Source: Silene latifolia (Eukaryota; Streptophyta; Magnoliopsida; Caryophyllales; Caryophyllaceae). From it: 64,000 nt of DNA. The notes under the pieces are model-generated. The model was not told where the DNA came from and ran no database searches. It saw nothing but the letters and a program-made list of their open reading frames with translations. The translations under genes and the position numbers were made by a program. Below are positions 47,120 through 58,913 of the stretch, in pieces. The stretch is taken from the NCBI RefSeq assembly GCF_048544455.1, contig NC_133534.1:222174292-222238291 (forward strand). The letters are read 5' to 3'. Every line of letters begins with the position of its first letter. Within the stretch, counting starts at the first letter, position 1.

Positions 47120-47860
47120 GGTAGTTTAATTTGATGTTACTTGTGATTTTTTTATGTTGTGAAGGAAGTTGATCTGTATTTAGAGGAAAAAAAATCACAA
47201 CTATGAATCGTATAATAATGGTGTAATGATCGTTTTAAGTGCAAAAAGATCAACTCAGATCACCCGGATTATTTGGATGTTACATTGTTCAATTAAGGTG
47301 AGTTTTCGTACCTTGATTGTTATATTCGTAATTAATTTGATGTGTACTTGTGATTTTATACGAATTTTCTGAATCAATATGAATTTGACATTAGGGAATT
47401 TTTTTTAACAACAACAGTAGTCACTTGTTCTTCATCGGAATTTTAACAACAGTAGTTGTACTAAAATTTTTTCTTTTACCGTAATTATTTGGTAGTTTAA
47501 TTTGATGTTACTTGTGATTTTTTATGTTGTCAAGGAAGCAGGTCTGTATTTAGAGGGAAAAGAATCACAACTCGGAATCGTATTTTATTAGTCGTGATGA
47601 TCATTTTAAGGGTGGAGTGATAACTCAGATCAAGCTGATTATTTGAAGTTCGATTGTTCAATTAAGGTGAGTTTTCGTACCTTGATTGTTATATTTGTAA
47701 TTAATTTGATGCATACTTGTGATTTCATATGAGTTTTTTGAAGCAATGTAAATTTTACATTAGGGAAAAAAAATTTAACAGTAGTCGTTTTGTTGTTCAC
47801 CGGAATTTTAACAACAGTAACCACACTAAAAAAAATTCTTTTAACGTAATTATTTGGGTT
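47120..47860. repeat. 371-bp tandem duplication in the Helitron
   Basis: GGTAGTTTAATTTGATGTTA starts at 47120 and again at 47491. Both units contain TTCAATTAAGGTGAGTTTTC, followed by a short AT-rich and A-run end. They diverge by substitutions and indels. The AAGGTGAGTTTTC element could be a splice donor in each unit. Confidence 0.85.
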
Positions 47861-48008
47861 TCTAAAAACCGTTGTCACACGATATTTGAACACACGCTGA
47901 TGATTTATTCGAATACATTGAATTAAAATAGCATAAGAAGCATCGCCTAATTATTTTGGGCTCTAAAATTACGATAAATAGTGCTACCTGCTCAACATGA
48001 CAACACTA

Positions 48009-48251
48009 TCATTCATTTTCACTGGCAGCAGCTTCTTTGGTGTTTGAAATCTGGTCTGCGTCTTGATAGTATTTGCAAATAACCATGTAATCTTGATAGT
48101 TTGCTTTCAAGTAGCTGCAACCTCCTAAAAATAATGACGGTATAGTTATATGGCTCCTAGATATAGATGGTTCAGTCTCTGCCTTCACTACACAATTATC
48201 TATATTTTTGAAACTCTCTGATCCATTCTCTGTATCCTTGTCTTTAGCCAT
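48009..48251 (-). CDS. Unidentified small ORF in the Helitron (80 aa)
   Basis: A minus-strand frame from ATG at 48249-48251 starts MAKDKDTENGSESF and ends in ISNTKEAAASENE. It is hydrophilic at both ends, with a short hydrophobic middle. It lies downstream of the RPA-like exons on the same strand, so it could be a later exon or chance. I do not recognise it. Confidence 0.25.
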   Translation of the reverse strand: MAKDKDTENGSESFKNIDNCVVKAETEPSISRSHITIPSLFLGGCSYLKANYQDYMVICKYYQDADQISNTKEAAASENE

Positions 48252-49445
48252 ACTGGAATTCTTAATTTTTTTTAAGTTTTTTATGGGTTGTGAACAATGG
48301 AGATGATTGGGGCTGTATTGTCGATTTTATAGTGATTCTTGTAGGGTTTCTCTTATGACCTAATTGCCGTTATTTTAGGCCATATATAAGCAAAGGCAAA
48401 ATAGGTAGAATATAGTTATTGCAATAATGAAGTGTATATAAGCAAAGGCAAAATAGGTAGAATATAGAAAAAGAGGTGAGATAATGAAACGTATATATAT
48501 ATATATATATACCTTCATATGCGTTACAAATATTCCTAGTCAATTCCTCCAGTATTTCTCTACTGTAGTAAGCAGGTTGCTTCGAGGTTACGAATGAGGT
48601 CATTGGAGTCAATGCTGCAATAAGATCAGAGAGACGAAATGCAAAATATTATGCTAAAAGAGAAGATGAAATACATGTTTTAACATATATTATTATACAT
48701 ACCATTCTGACTTGATGATGCTTCATATGTGGAGACAATATTCATTTTTAAAGAGTCAACTATATTTAAGTAGATAGCATAGTTAGTAGAGAAGAAAATT
48801 ATGAGAAATTTTGATGATACTGAAAAAAAAAAGTAGGAAATGTAGTTCTGAAGTTTCGTGTTGATACCAATTGGAGGAGTAAAGTGATTTGAGCTCGTAT
48901 ACACATTCGTCTCATACTGAATACCATTATTAATATCATCTGCATTACCTGCATTTGTATTAATTATAATACTTAAATAACACGTCTTCTTAATTTTTTT
49001 TTGTTAATATTAAACACTAACACAGTGATGGTGCTTTATGAACAGGTAAGGTGCTGAATTGTACCGGTGGCACCACAACTCAGCAGTCTGGTAGGAGTAC
49101 CGCTGCCAGGTGATGTGTTGTTGCTCATCCTCTTTGTAGTTAAGATCAATTTTCTATTCTGTCTTGCATTGGTTGCATTTGTTCGATGTGGTGCTAAAAG
49201 ATATAACATAAAGCATATTATGACCCATACATTATGTACTTGAAAAGTAACAAAACAGAATCATGAGTGGCTTTACAATTAAGTGAACTCTAAAATTACC
49301 TTGAAGCATATTAAGTGGTGATGTGCCCGTGTGAAAGACATTTTGGTGAAATGGGCATGTAGCATGGAAAGTAAGCCATTCAAAGGTCGCTTTATTTCCT
49401 GTTTTCCTTTGGGATGTAATCAACTTTCGCTTTTGTCTTGCGATT

Positions 49446-49891
49446 TTAGAGCATATTTGACAATTTTGGAAATATTCCACCCAAAGTTACATATCGAGGG
49501 ATGAGTAGATCGTGCACTTCTATAACAACGGTAGGATATGCAAAATAGATGCGAACTTCACCAGAAGTTGCAATTTCAGCCCCCTTATTTGCATTCACGG
49601 TGAATCTTGACAGTCTATATAAATGTCCCTTGTGGAGTCTATTCCTGAATTTGAAAATGATGCTTTTGCGGATAGTTGCTTGAATTATATTGTCCTGTAA
49701 ATTAGTCATTATGGTAAGTTATTTAAGGATACATGATTGTTTGATAGAAATAATGTGTAAATTTACGTTAAAACACGTAATACCTCTGCATCTAACAATA
49801 GCATCTCTAACGCCAATGTTTCGCCTTTGTTGTAGAAACTTTTTCTTTCCCGCATGTGGACAACGCGCACGACAATTTCTGCGGTGAGCAT
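49446..49891 (-). pseudogene. Replication protein A-like (DUF223/OB-fold) gene fragment, two exons
   Basis: Exon 1 (49891-49784) gives MLTAEIVVRVVHMRERKS and ends LEMLLLDAE. A GT...AG intron of 89 nt (49783-49695, donor GAG|GTATTA, acceptor TTACAG|GAC) joins it in phase to exon 2 (49694-49446). Exon 2 begins DNIIQATIRKS and contains KGHLYRLSRFTV and EVRIYFAYPTVV. The order (VRV, LLLD, IQATIRK, LxxFxV) is that of plant RPA1-like N-terminal OB domains commonly carried by Helitrons. The upstream frame has a shift, so the first residues are uncertain. The frame stops after about 119 residues, far shorter than RPA1. It would bind single-stranded DNA if intact. Confidence 0.7.
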
Positions 49892-50082
49892 ATTTCTTTC
49901 AGGTGACGGATTGCAACCGGAGTGCAGTTGAAGGCCATGATAAAGTTGATAAAAATTTTCTTGGTTTATTGGAAAATATGAATGAACGATGGAGGTGGAT
50001 GGAAATGTGTGGGTTAACGTCGTTATTTTTATAGTGAGGGTACGTAATAGGGTTAACTGATGATTACCTATATTTTGGGAGG

Positions 50083-50283
<201 letters not shown>

Positions 50284-51002
50284 ATATTAATATTAATATT
50301 AATATAATAAAAATAATAGTAGTTGATTTTATTAACAAAATGAAATCATATCATATATCATATCATAATTCATAATTTCATAATTGATTTTCATGCAGGT
50401 AACATGTACCTGTCAAAATTCCATTCTCAATATGGATATGATTTGATTTGATATTATCATTTCTTATCTTATTTTATTTCATATTTTACTTCCTAAAATA
50501 CCGGCAAGTAGTTGTTTAAGTTTAGTATTTTAGTATTAGTTACTTGTGTTAACTTATTGTAGTTGGGATTGTAAATTATTTAGATTAGAAATCACGTTTC
50601 TTTGTAGGGAGAGATTTAAGTCAATGTAAATTATTTTGTTGGAGTTAAATTAGGAAGCAAAATATAGGATATAACAATATGGACTTTGGAATATTCCACC
50701 CAAAGTTACACGTTGAAATATTTTTTTTGGAAATCACGTTGTTTGTTCGGAGGATTCGGTCAATGTAAGCTGTTTTATTTGAGTTAAATTGGGAAGTAAA
50801 TAATAAAATATAGGATATAAGAAAAGATATCTTTGAAAAATATGGACTTTGAAATATTCCACCCAAAGTTACACGTTGAAAACTATGGAATACGGAATAT
50901 TCCTTCCCAATCACGTTTCACATTGAATATAAGATTTTTTTTTTTCTTTTTTTCTACTAATGCTATGGCCGTGACACGTAGGATGGTGCTTTTCTATTAT
51001 GA

Positions 51003-51862
51003 TGCCTCGTCAGCTTTTTGGCTTCTGCATTAGAGAAGTATATGATGCTCCACCCTCTACCGATTGGACAAATAAGTTAATAATGTTTTACCATGTTTGT
51101 CATCGTAAATTTGTTAGGTTGAGACGGTACCTCAGATTGCTTTTATATGCTCTATTTGTATTATGGTGCTACTTATGCTTTTGTGTAGCACATGCGCAGA
51201 TTTATGATCGTTTTCTAAGAGCGTTGAGTTGCTTTGATCGTGACCAACTGGAGTAATTGAAATGAAGACAAAAAGAGATCGTGCGGGACCTATCTGAAAC
51301 CAGCGCTGACCGAGAGGCAACCCGGATTTTTAATATTCGTTGTAATCGGATTTTTAAGACATTTTAGTCAGTAGTGTGTATTTATTTTTAGACTTTAGGA
51401 GTGAGTTTTACAAACGATAAGATGGAATGTTTGGACTTGTTTGGTTGGTTTTGTAGGTCGCTTGTATCGTGCTTGCAGGTACCTCACGTGAACTCCTTGA
51501 TCGAGTACCAAAAGGTCTCGATCGAGAACTTTAGCTGTCCAATCTTCTCGATCGAGTATTACTGCTTAATCGATCGAGCACCACTAAAAGACAAGATCTC
51601 GATCGAGAGCCTCCACTTCTCGATCGAGGCTTTTAGCCTGCCTAGATTACTCGATCGAATGGGATCTATTTCGATCGAGTACTGCTGCTTTGACTGGAGT
51701 CCGGCGAGGTTATTACGGGGCTGTTTACGACCTCCCTTGTTGCTGGCTGGTTTGGGGAGGTCGTTAATTCGTGATATCTTGTAAGTTTTCCGAACCTATA
51801 CTCTTCTATTCTCGTCAGTATGCATTTACTTTCCCTATTTTTGGGTACAATGACGGCATTGT
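51003..51862 (+). pseudogene. Hydrophobic-tail ORF end and 3' region of the second Athila-like element
   Basis: The frame to the stop at 51254-51256 reads CHRKFVRLRRYLRLLLYALF, then a hydrophobic core and VAHAQIYDRFLRALSCFD. It is clearly homologous to the ORF end at 18159 and 24543. Downstream come GAGGCAACCCGGATTT (51315), a palindrome array (51497-51685) and the inner GCTGGTTTGGGGAGG tract (51742). It ends at GACGGCATTGT where a Tekay-like LTR begins. Confidence 0.75.
51497..51685. repeat. CTCGATCGAG palindrome array
   Basis: About nine units such as TCTCGATCGAGAAC, ATCGATCGAGCAC and TTTCGATCGAGTAC in the 3' non-coding region. It matches in place the array at 16553-16655 of the first family member. 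Confidence 0.85.
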
Positions 51863-53240
51863 TGTGACACCCCCATACTCCAAGTGCCTTACCAGGACCA
51901 CTCAGGTATAAGAACGTCACCATCTCGGTTTCCCGAGGCAATGATAATCAAATGACAATAAAGAAACATAATTTAAATAGCCAAACTGTTTAAAGTGATT
52001 ACAAGTCCAAAACCAAACTGATAAAAGGTACAATACATGTTCTCAAAAACCAAAGGTCTAAACAACTAAGTATGACGTGCGGAAGACTCTATTCACTCGT
52101 GGTGACACATCCACCTAGCCCAAATGCCTCTAGTCAAACTGCTCAATAATGCTCACCATCCCGAATGGATCACCACGATTTTAAAACAATTAAACGGGTC
52201 GTACTAATTACACAAAACAAGATACAATACAACAATTACAAAACAACACAATCGTCACATCAAACCCCGGTCTCCATGAACAATCACCACGTAACTGACT
52301 ACACACTAAAGTGTGTAGCCCTGCCAGAGTACCCATCGCAACAGATACACCACACCGCCAGTGGGGGACCGCAGCCGTACCCACCAAATCCCCGCTCATC
52401 TCTATCGAGCGATAAACCCACGTCCATTAATGTGCACATCCCTTCTGTGGCGGGTTCCACAGAAGGCGAATCATAGGTGTGAAGCCACTCCCGCAAGTGA
52501 CTCCACTCAGCCAGGGACACGCCCCGAAGAACACAGACAGATAATCAGCAATCACCATACAAACTCAACAACCGTCTGAAAAAATCAATTATTCTAACTA
52601 CAGCACAAATCACCACACATATCATTTAACTAATACTGAGTAGGGAAAACCCTACCTGAAATGCAATCACAAGTAGCAGACGATCTAACAGCTGTCTCAA
52701 AAACGCTCTTCTACGAATCCTTCTCCTATTCACATAATCATATAATCACTAACAATCACAATTAACCATCAAAACCCCCAATCCCCCAAATTAGGGTTTA
52801 AACAAAGTTCATTAAAAGCTATAAAAATTGATATGTAGATCTTACCTTCGACGCAAGCATCACAAGGACACAAAGAATGATGAAATCCGACCTCTCAAGC
52901 TCCGGGATTTGCCAATAACACGGTTGATGCGAATAACGTAGTCTCAATCTCCTTTTTAAGATTATTCGGTTTGTAAAAGTGTTTAACAAAGATGACGGTA
53001 TGAATTATATACTAATCCGTGTTATTAACAAAACCCGTCAAAATAATGTCCGTTAACCGACCTACTCGATCGAGTAACTAACGTACTCGATCGAGTGCCA
53101 CTTACTCGATCGAGCACCAAGGCTACTCGATCGAGTACCCTACAGACAGACTACTGTTTCGTAAAACAAAACACCCTTACTCAACAGAGTAAGGCCCACT
53201 CGATAGAGTACCCAGAGACTCATAAAACCGTAGTATTACA
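51863..53240 (-). repeat. Tekay-like LTR, left copy (1378 bp)
   Basis: TG...CA termini. It contains the CTCGG/CCGAG hairpin (51923-51938), the GTAGGG/CCCTAC hairpin (52636-52657), a GAAGCCACTCCCGCAAGTGA segment shared with the 16861 LTR, and a palindrome array (53063-53213). Confidence 0.9.
53063..53213. repeat. CTCGATCGAG palindrome array in LTR
   Basis: Four perfect TACTCGATCGAG units, then CTCGATAGAGTA variants, upstream of the minus-strand LTR start; repeated at 60118-60265. Confidence 0.88.
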
Positions 53241-53278
53241 GTCTTCCCTCCTTAAAAAGAACTTCGTCCCCGAAGTTC
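53241..53278 (-). other. Polypurine tract with upstream stem-loop
   Basis: The minus strand reads AAGGAGGGAAGAC before the LTR, preceded by GAACTTCG-GGGA-CGAAGTTC (53259-53278). The same arrangement is at 60298-60334 (loop one base shorter). Confidence 0.85.
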
Positions 53279-53539
53279 AAACCACAACAAAATAAAAAAC
53301 ATACTACCATACTCCCAACACTACAACCAAAACAAAACTCAACACAAAACTCCATCACATGCTACCAACCCAAACTCAACCCGACACAACTCACTACTAA
53401 CTATACCCAAAAACAACATAAAAAGATGCAAAAACTCTTCGCGATCATCTCCTACCTTCCTAAAAGAAACAAGGTTACGTCCCCGTAACCATACATACCT
53501 GATCAAAAAGAAACAGATAGCGCTCTCTCATGGACTCCT

Positions 53540-54646
53540 CTGCCTCCCATGTAGCCTCCTCAACCTCATGATTAGACCAAAGAACCTGAAGCAAGACTGT
53601 CTCGCCATTCCTAGTTTTCCTAACCTTCCGGTCAAGAATCTGCTTAGGCACCTAAAGGTAAGACAAGGACTCATCTAGCTCTATGTTCTTTACCTCTAAG
53701 ACATGTGACAGATCACTCACATACTTCCGCAGCTGAGATACATGAAACACATTATGCACCCTATCCAAAGAAGACGGTAAAGCCAAACGGTAAGCAACCT
53801 CTCCAACTCTGTCTAAGATAGCATATGGTCCTATGAACTTCTGGCTCAGCTTGCCTTTCTTCCCAAATCTCATGATCCCACGTATAGGAGACACTTTCAG
53901 AAGAACCTTGTCCCCAACCTGAAACTCTATATTCCGGCGATGTAGATCTGCAAAACTCTTTTGCCTATCTTGAGCTGCTCTAATCCTTTCCCTGATCATC
54001 TTAATCTGCTCAACCATCTTATGTACCATCTCTGGTCCCAAAACCACTGCCTCAGCACTGTCGTCCCAGCAACTCGGACTCCTATATCTCCTCCCATATA
54101 AGGCCTCAAATGGCGACATGCCAATACTAGTGTGATAGCTGTTGTTGTAGGAAAACTCAATCAAATCTAACCTCTGCTCCCAGCTACCACAAAAATCCAT
54201 CACACAAGCTCGTAACATATCCTCAAGAGTCTTGATTGTTCTCTCTGCCTGACCATCTATCGCAGGATGGAAAGTTGTACTCATCTTCAATGTCGTTCCC
54301 AAAGACTCCTGCAACTCTTTCCAAAACCTTAAGATAAAGCTCGCATCTCTGTCAGATACTATGTCTTTAGGCACCCCATGTAACCTTAGCACATTCTTTC
54401 GATAAGCCATAGCTAATTGTGCCTTAGTCCATGTATCTTTCATTGGCACAAAATGAGCTGACTTGGTCAGTCGATCCACTATAACCCATATCATGTTGTT
54501 ACCCTGCTGGCTCTTGGGCAAACCCACGATAAAATCCATGGAAATGGATTCCCACTTCCACTCAGGTACCTCTAAAGACTGAATCTTACCTTGTGGTCGT
54601 CGCTGCTCCCCTTTAACTCTCTGACATGTCAAACAACGGGCCACAA
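53540..54646 (-). pseudogene. Tekay-like integrase core and chromodomain, internal 1
   Basis: The open frame 54644-53652 carries the integrase core: MDFIVGLPKS (first D), DIVSDRDASFI (second D), GQAERTIKTLED (E). A GPYAILDRVGEVAYRL GPY/F block and SQLRKYVSD follow. A stop then interrupts before the chromodomain (ILDRKVRKTRNG, EEATWEAEE), which is intact in internal 2. Chromodomain plus GPY/F places it in chromoviruses, Tekay/Del clade by recall. An in-frame TAG near 54646 precedes this ORF. Confidence 0.87.
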
Positions 54647-54647
54647 A

Positions 54648-54953
54648 CTAAGCTATTTCTTTCTTCATCCCAGGCCACCAGAAAGTCTTCTTTAAATCCT
54701 TGTACAGCTTGTCACCACCTGGATGTACCGAATACGGTGTACAATGTGCCTCTGTCATGATTGTCTTTTTCAGCTCCTCACCATTAGGGACACACCACCT
54801 CCCATCAAACCTCAAACTACCATCTATATGAATAGAGAATCTAGACGCTGTCCCTTTCTCTACTCCAGCTTTCCACTCTACCATCTTGTGATCTAACACC
54901 TGTTTACCTCGAATGTCATCATATAGATCAGGCTGCACTGTCAAATCTCCCAT
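54648..54953 (-). pseudogene. Tekay-like integrase zinc domain, internal 1
   Basis: The segment contains TEAHCTPYSVHPGGDKLYKD and FWWPGMKKEIA. The paired C-x2-C follows in the next frame (ARCLTCQRVK), so a single TAG divides the HHCC domain. It is contiguous with the preceding RNase H frame except for a TAG at 54966-54968. Confidence 0.85.
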
Positions 54954-54965
54954 GGCATCCCCTTT

Positions 54966-57662
54966 CTAGATCATATGTATCCCAACCTTCCCAACCTCAT
55001 CTCTCAACCTCATCAAGGATATAGCTGTGCACAAAGAATGTACACTCTTCCTGCTCAAAGCATGTGCAACTACATTGGCTTTCCCTTCACGGTAGATAAT
55101 ATCCATGTCATAATCGCTAATTAACTTCATCCACCTCCTCTGTCTCATGTTAAACTCCTTTTGAGTGAAGATGTACTTGAGACGCTTGTGATCAGAAAAT
55201 ACCTTAAAGGTCGCCCCATAAAGGTAATGTCTCCAAATCTTGAGAGCAAACACAACTGCACCCAACTCCAGATCGTGTGTAGGATAGTTCTCCTCATAAG
55301 GCTTCAATTTCCTAGAAGCATAGGCAATCACTTTACCGTTCTGTATCAACACACATCCCAACCCATTCTTTGAGGCATCTGTATAAACCTTAAAGGTCTC
55401 ACTCCCTTCAGGCAATGCTAAAATTGGAGCTGTGGTCAAACGCTCCTGTAATGTCTGGAACGCCGTCTCACAACTTTCATCCCAACGAAGCATGTTCTCT
55501 TTTCTCATCAAAGTTGTCATAGGTCTAGCAATCTTGGAGAAATTGTACACGAACCGTCTGTAATATCCAGCTAAACCCAAGAAACTCCTGATCTCAGCTA
55601 CATTCTTTGGTGCTTCCCACTTGGTAACTGCCTCAATCTTTGCAGGATCCACAGCTACCCCTTCCTTTGAAATCACATGCCCCAGAAAGGTAACTTTCTC
55701 TAACCAGAACTCACACTTGGACAACTTGGCATACAACTCATGCTCCCTCAAAGTCTGCAACACAATCCTGAGATGCTCCTCATGTTCCTCCTTAGTCTTA
55801 GAATAGACTAAGATGTCATCGATGAAAACCACTACAAACTTGTCCAAAAGCTGACTGAAAACTCGGTTAATCAAATCCATAAACACAGCAGGTGCATTAG
55901 ATAAACCAAAAGGCATCACCACATACTCATAATGGCTATACCTCGACGTGAATGTTGTCTTTGGTATGTCCTCCTCTCTAATCTTCACCTGAAGGTACCC
56001 CGACCTCAAATCAATCTTTGAAAAGACTGATGCACCACTCAACTGACCAAACAGGTCATCTATCCTTGGCAAAGGATACTTGTTCTTCACCGTCACTCGG
56101 TTAAACTCCCTGTAATCTATGCACAACCTCAGGCTCCCATCTTTCTTTTTCAAAAACAAAACTGGTGCTCCCCACGGTGATACACTAGGTCTAATGTATC
56201 CCCTCTCTATCAGATCATCTAGCTGCTTCCTGAGCTCCTCCAACTCCTTAGGACCCATCCGGTACGGTGCCTTAGAGATTGGCCCCGTCCCCGGTTTCAG
56301 CTCAACGCTGAAATCTATCTCCCTCTTCGGTGGCAACCCCAGAATCTCATCTGGAAAGACATCTGAAAACTCCCCCACAACTGGTATCTGATCAACTTTT
56401 GGACTCTCCATCCTGTCATCTCTCACATGGCACAAGATCATCGGGCACCCCTTCCTCAAATAGGACTTCAAGGTCACAGCTGCAATCAACTTAACTTTGG
56501 GTTTGACAACAAACCCACGATAAGACACACTAATGCCCTTAGGACCTCTCAGAGACACTTTCTTTTGATGACAGTCTATCTTAGCTTTGTATTTTCCTAA
56601 CCAATCCATCCCGACTATCATCTCAAAACCATCTAAAGGAAACTCTAGCAAGTCTAAAGGAAGATCGACTTGCCCAACTATCATGGATACATCTCTATAC
56701 AACCTCCCACACGATACAGACTCACCCGAAGGTATAAAAACTTCCTCCCTTACGGACTCATACTCTCTCAGACCCAACTGTTTAACATGACTCGAAGATA
56801 CAAACGACTGTGATGCCCCCGAATCAAACAAAACAAAGGTATAAACACCGTTAACAAGAAAAGTACCAGTGATAACATGAGCGTCATCCTCAGCTGTTTT
56901 CTTCTCCATCATGAAACTTGCGCATTTGGTCTTCTGCCCACCTCCCTGGACAGTACTAGCTGAAGTAGCCAGTTTAGCACCCGACCCCTGGTTGTTGTTG
57001 GTGTTCGAAGCAGGTTTCTGATAACATTTACCGCCATTGCGGTTGCCCCCACCGTTGTTGCTCTGACCTCCCCTGTTATTCCATGACCCAGCCGGTCTGT
57101 TGCTCGCATAACTCTGTGCAGGACCCTGAGAAAAGCTCCCCTGTCTCGGCCTCTGAAAACCTCCACTCACCGCACTGGTGCACTCATATCTCTTGTGGCC
57201 CGTACCGCCATAGTTGTAGCAGGTCATACCCCAGCTACCCCCACTACTACCACGGCCTCTCCCGAAAGAAGCCTCAGCACTAAACCTCGAGCCCGATGAA
57301 TAAGCTCTCGCCTGAGTGTGGTTACCCTTTTTATAGTTGGATTGGCCACCTCCCTCACTCTCAGCCTTTCTTTTATCAGCACCCCTCTCTCGGGCCATCT
57401 CCACTAGTCGCTCAGCCCTCCCAGCTCTCTCATAAGCTTCCTTAACATCCGTAAGGACTCCCACAGGTAACTTCTCCATGATCTTGGGGGTCAACCCCTT
57501 CTCAAACCTCAGAGCTAGGTTCTCATCACTCAATCCCATATCCTCAGCATACTCAGCCACCGTCATGTCAGCTGTCATCTTAAACCCATCGAACTCCTCT
57601 CTCAACTTACTCCTCATATGCTCCGGCACGAACTCTCGCCTCATAGCCTTTCTAAACTCTTC
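54966..57662 (-). pseudogene. Tekay-like gag C-terminus, protease, reverse transcriptase, RNase H, internal 1
   Basis: 892 codons are open from 57644. Visible: Gly/Asn-rich gag; a zinc knuckle [14 protein letters not shown] (near residue 141) in which the second cysteine is tyrosine; protease [12 protein letters not shown] (about 272); and [20 protein letters not shown]. The RT has [20 protein letters not shown] and [10 protein letters not shown] (about 610). RNase H has [14 protein letters not shown] (about 750) and ends GIHMI followed by TAG. Upstream, a TGG-to-TGA change at 57660-57662 separates it from the gag N-terminus. The element encodes its own copying enzymes but cannot make a full polyprotein. 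Confidence 0.9.
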
Positions 57663-58043
57663 TCAAGGAATAGCAGGTAACCCCTGCCTCGCATACATAT
57701 CCATAGCGTTCACCTTTACCTTGTCCCACCACTCACCTGCTGCCTCCCTCAAGTAGAACGCATCTTGTTCCACTTTCATCTCATCCAGGCAGTGCACCAA
57801 ATCCAGGATGTTCTCCATCTCTCTGTGCCAATTATCCAGAAGAATTGGCTCCCCGGTCCCCTTGTACTCTTTTGGGTTAAACCTCGCTATGTAGAGACTA
57901 ATCTTTGAATGATCAACATCCTTATCCTTCCCCACTCTCTTTAAAGCTTCCGTAAGAGCATCTTGGTGCTCCAACATCTTAACTATGTCATCGGTGGTCA
58001 TGCTCTCAGCTCTAGCATAAAGGGCGTTTCTCTTTGGCGGCAT
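57663..58043 (-). pseudogene. Tekay-like gag N-terminal part, internal 1
   Basis: It starts MPPKRNALYARAES at 58043; longer upstream codons exist but lie in palindrome repeats. It continues through YKGTGEPILLDNWHREME, typical of the retrotransposon gag capsid, and YLREAAGEWWDKVK. The TGA at 57660-57662 ends it. Confidence 0.85.
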
Positions 58044-58898
58044 CTTGTAACTATATAAGAAAAGGTAGATATAAACACGCATACTATAACCCAAAACACG
58101 TATACAACCTGCACAGACCCCACTCGATCGAGTACCAGAACCCACTCGATCGAGTTGAGGCCACTCGATCGAGTGCCCAACCTACTCGATCGAGTGCCTC
58201 GACCTTAACCTAAAGGACTCCGCCCAAAAACATACTCGACCGAGCTGACAAGACACTCGATCGAGCGCCCCCTACTCGATCGAATGCCCCTATGTACTCG
58301 ATCGAGTACCCTAAAACACGGTTCTGTCCAGAAAACATCAAACTACCTACTCGATCGAGTCACACCCACTCGATCGAGTCCCTCACCCACTCGATCGAGT
58401 GCCCCCCACTCGATCGAGTCATGCAGACTCGTGTAAACTACCTGTATGTTCATCTCACCTTCCCAACATAATATACAAGTTTTATAAGTTTAACAAAATA
58501 ATCGTAACTACGCATGCAAATACGCGCAACTCCTTATATAATCATTAAAACGATCTATTCATGTTATCAAAATGCCACATTATAAACACGCAACATACTT
58601 TTAATTCAATTCAACATGCAAACACATCTCCTTCAACTTTTATCCATACTCCCAATTCTCCACATCCAACATCCAACAGTTCACAGCACATGCTATTAGG
58701 TACACATACAGAACAAAAGACAATACTTACGACCCTGACACGTACCCCCATGTGACCGGTTCAAAATTGCAGGGCGAGTTCGCGACTTTAGGACGTCTCC
58801 CAAGCCTTTGCATTAGCTCCTACAACCTTTACCCTTGGTTCATGTTAATTGACTCCCTATGTTCATTAGATTCATTGGTTTCAGGTTTCAGGATCGTC
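58044..58898 (-). other. Tekay-like 5' leader with palindrome array
   Basis: Non-coding DNA between the primer site and gag. The array at 58118-58428 carries about twelve CTCGATCGAG units, the densest in the window. Confidence 0.8.
58118..58428. repeat. Densest CTCGATCGAG palindrome array
   Basis: About twelve CACTCGATCGAGT-type units, mostly perfect, separated by 8-30 bp of unrelated sequence, within the transcribed leader. Confidence 0.9.
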
Positions 58899-58910
58899 GC
58901 TCTGATACCA
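58899..58910 (-). other. Primer-binding site, tRNA-iMet type
   Basis: The minus strand reads TGGTATCAGAGC three bases after the LTR end GTGTCACA; a standard plant initiator-Met primer. Confidence 0.9.
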
Positions 58911-58913
58911 CTT

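Noticed and set aside
52165..52579. Proline/serine-rich ORFs in the Tekay LTR (and at 59356-59636)
   Set aside because: They occur on both strands in both LTR copies, with no domain. The matching DNA is the conserved LTR segment around GAAGCCACTCCCGC.
58118..58428. CRISPR-like array of short regular repeats
   Set aside because: The units are 10-14 bp palindromes with irregular 8-30 bp spacers in a plant retrotransposon leader. There are no cas genes, and similar arrays occur in several LTRs.
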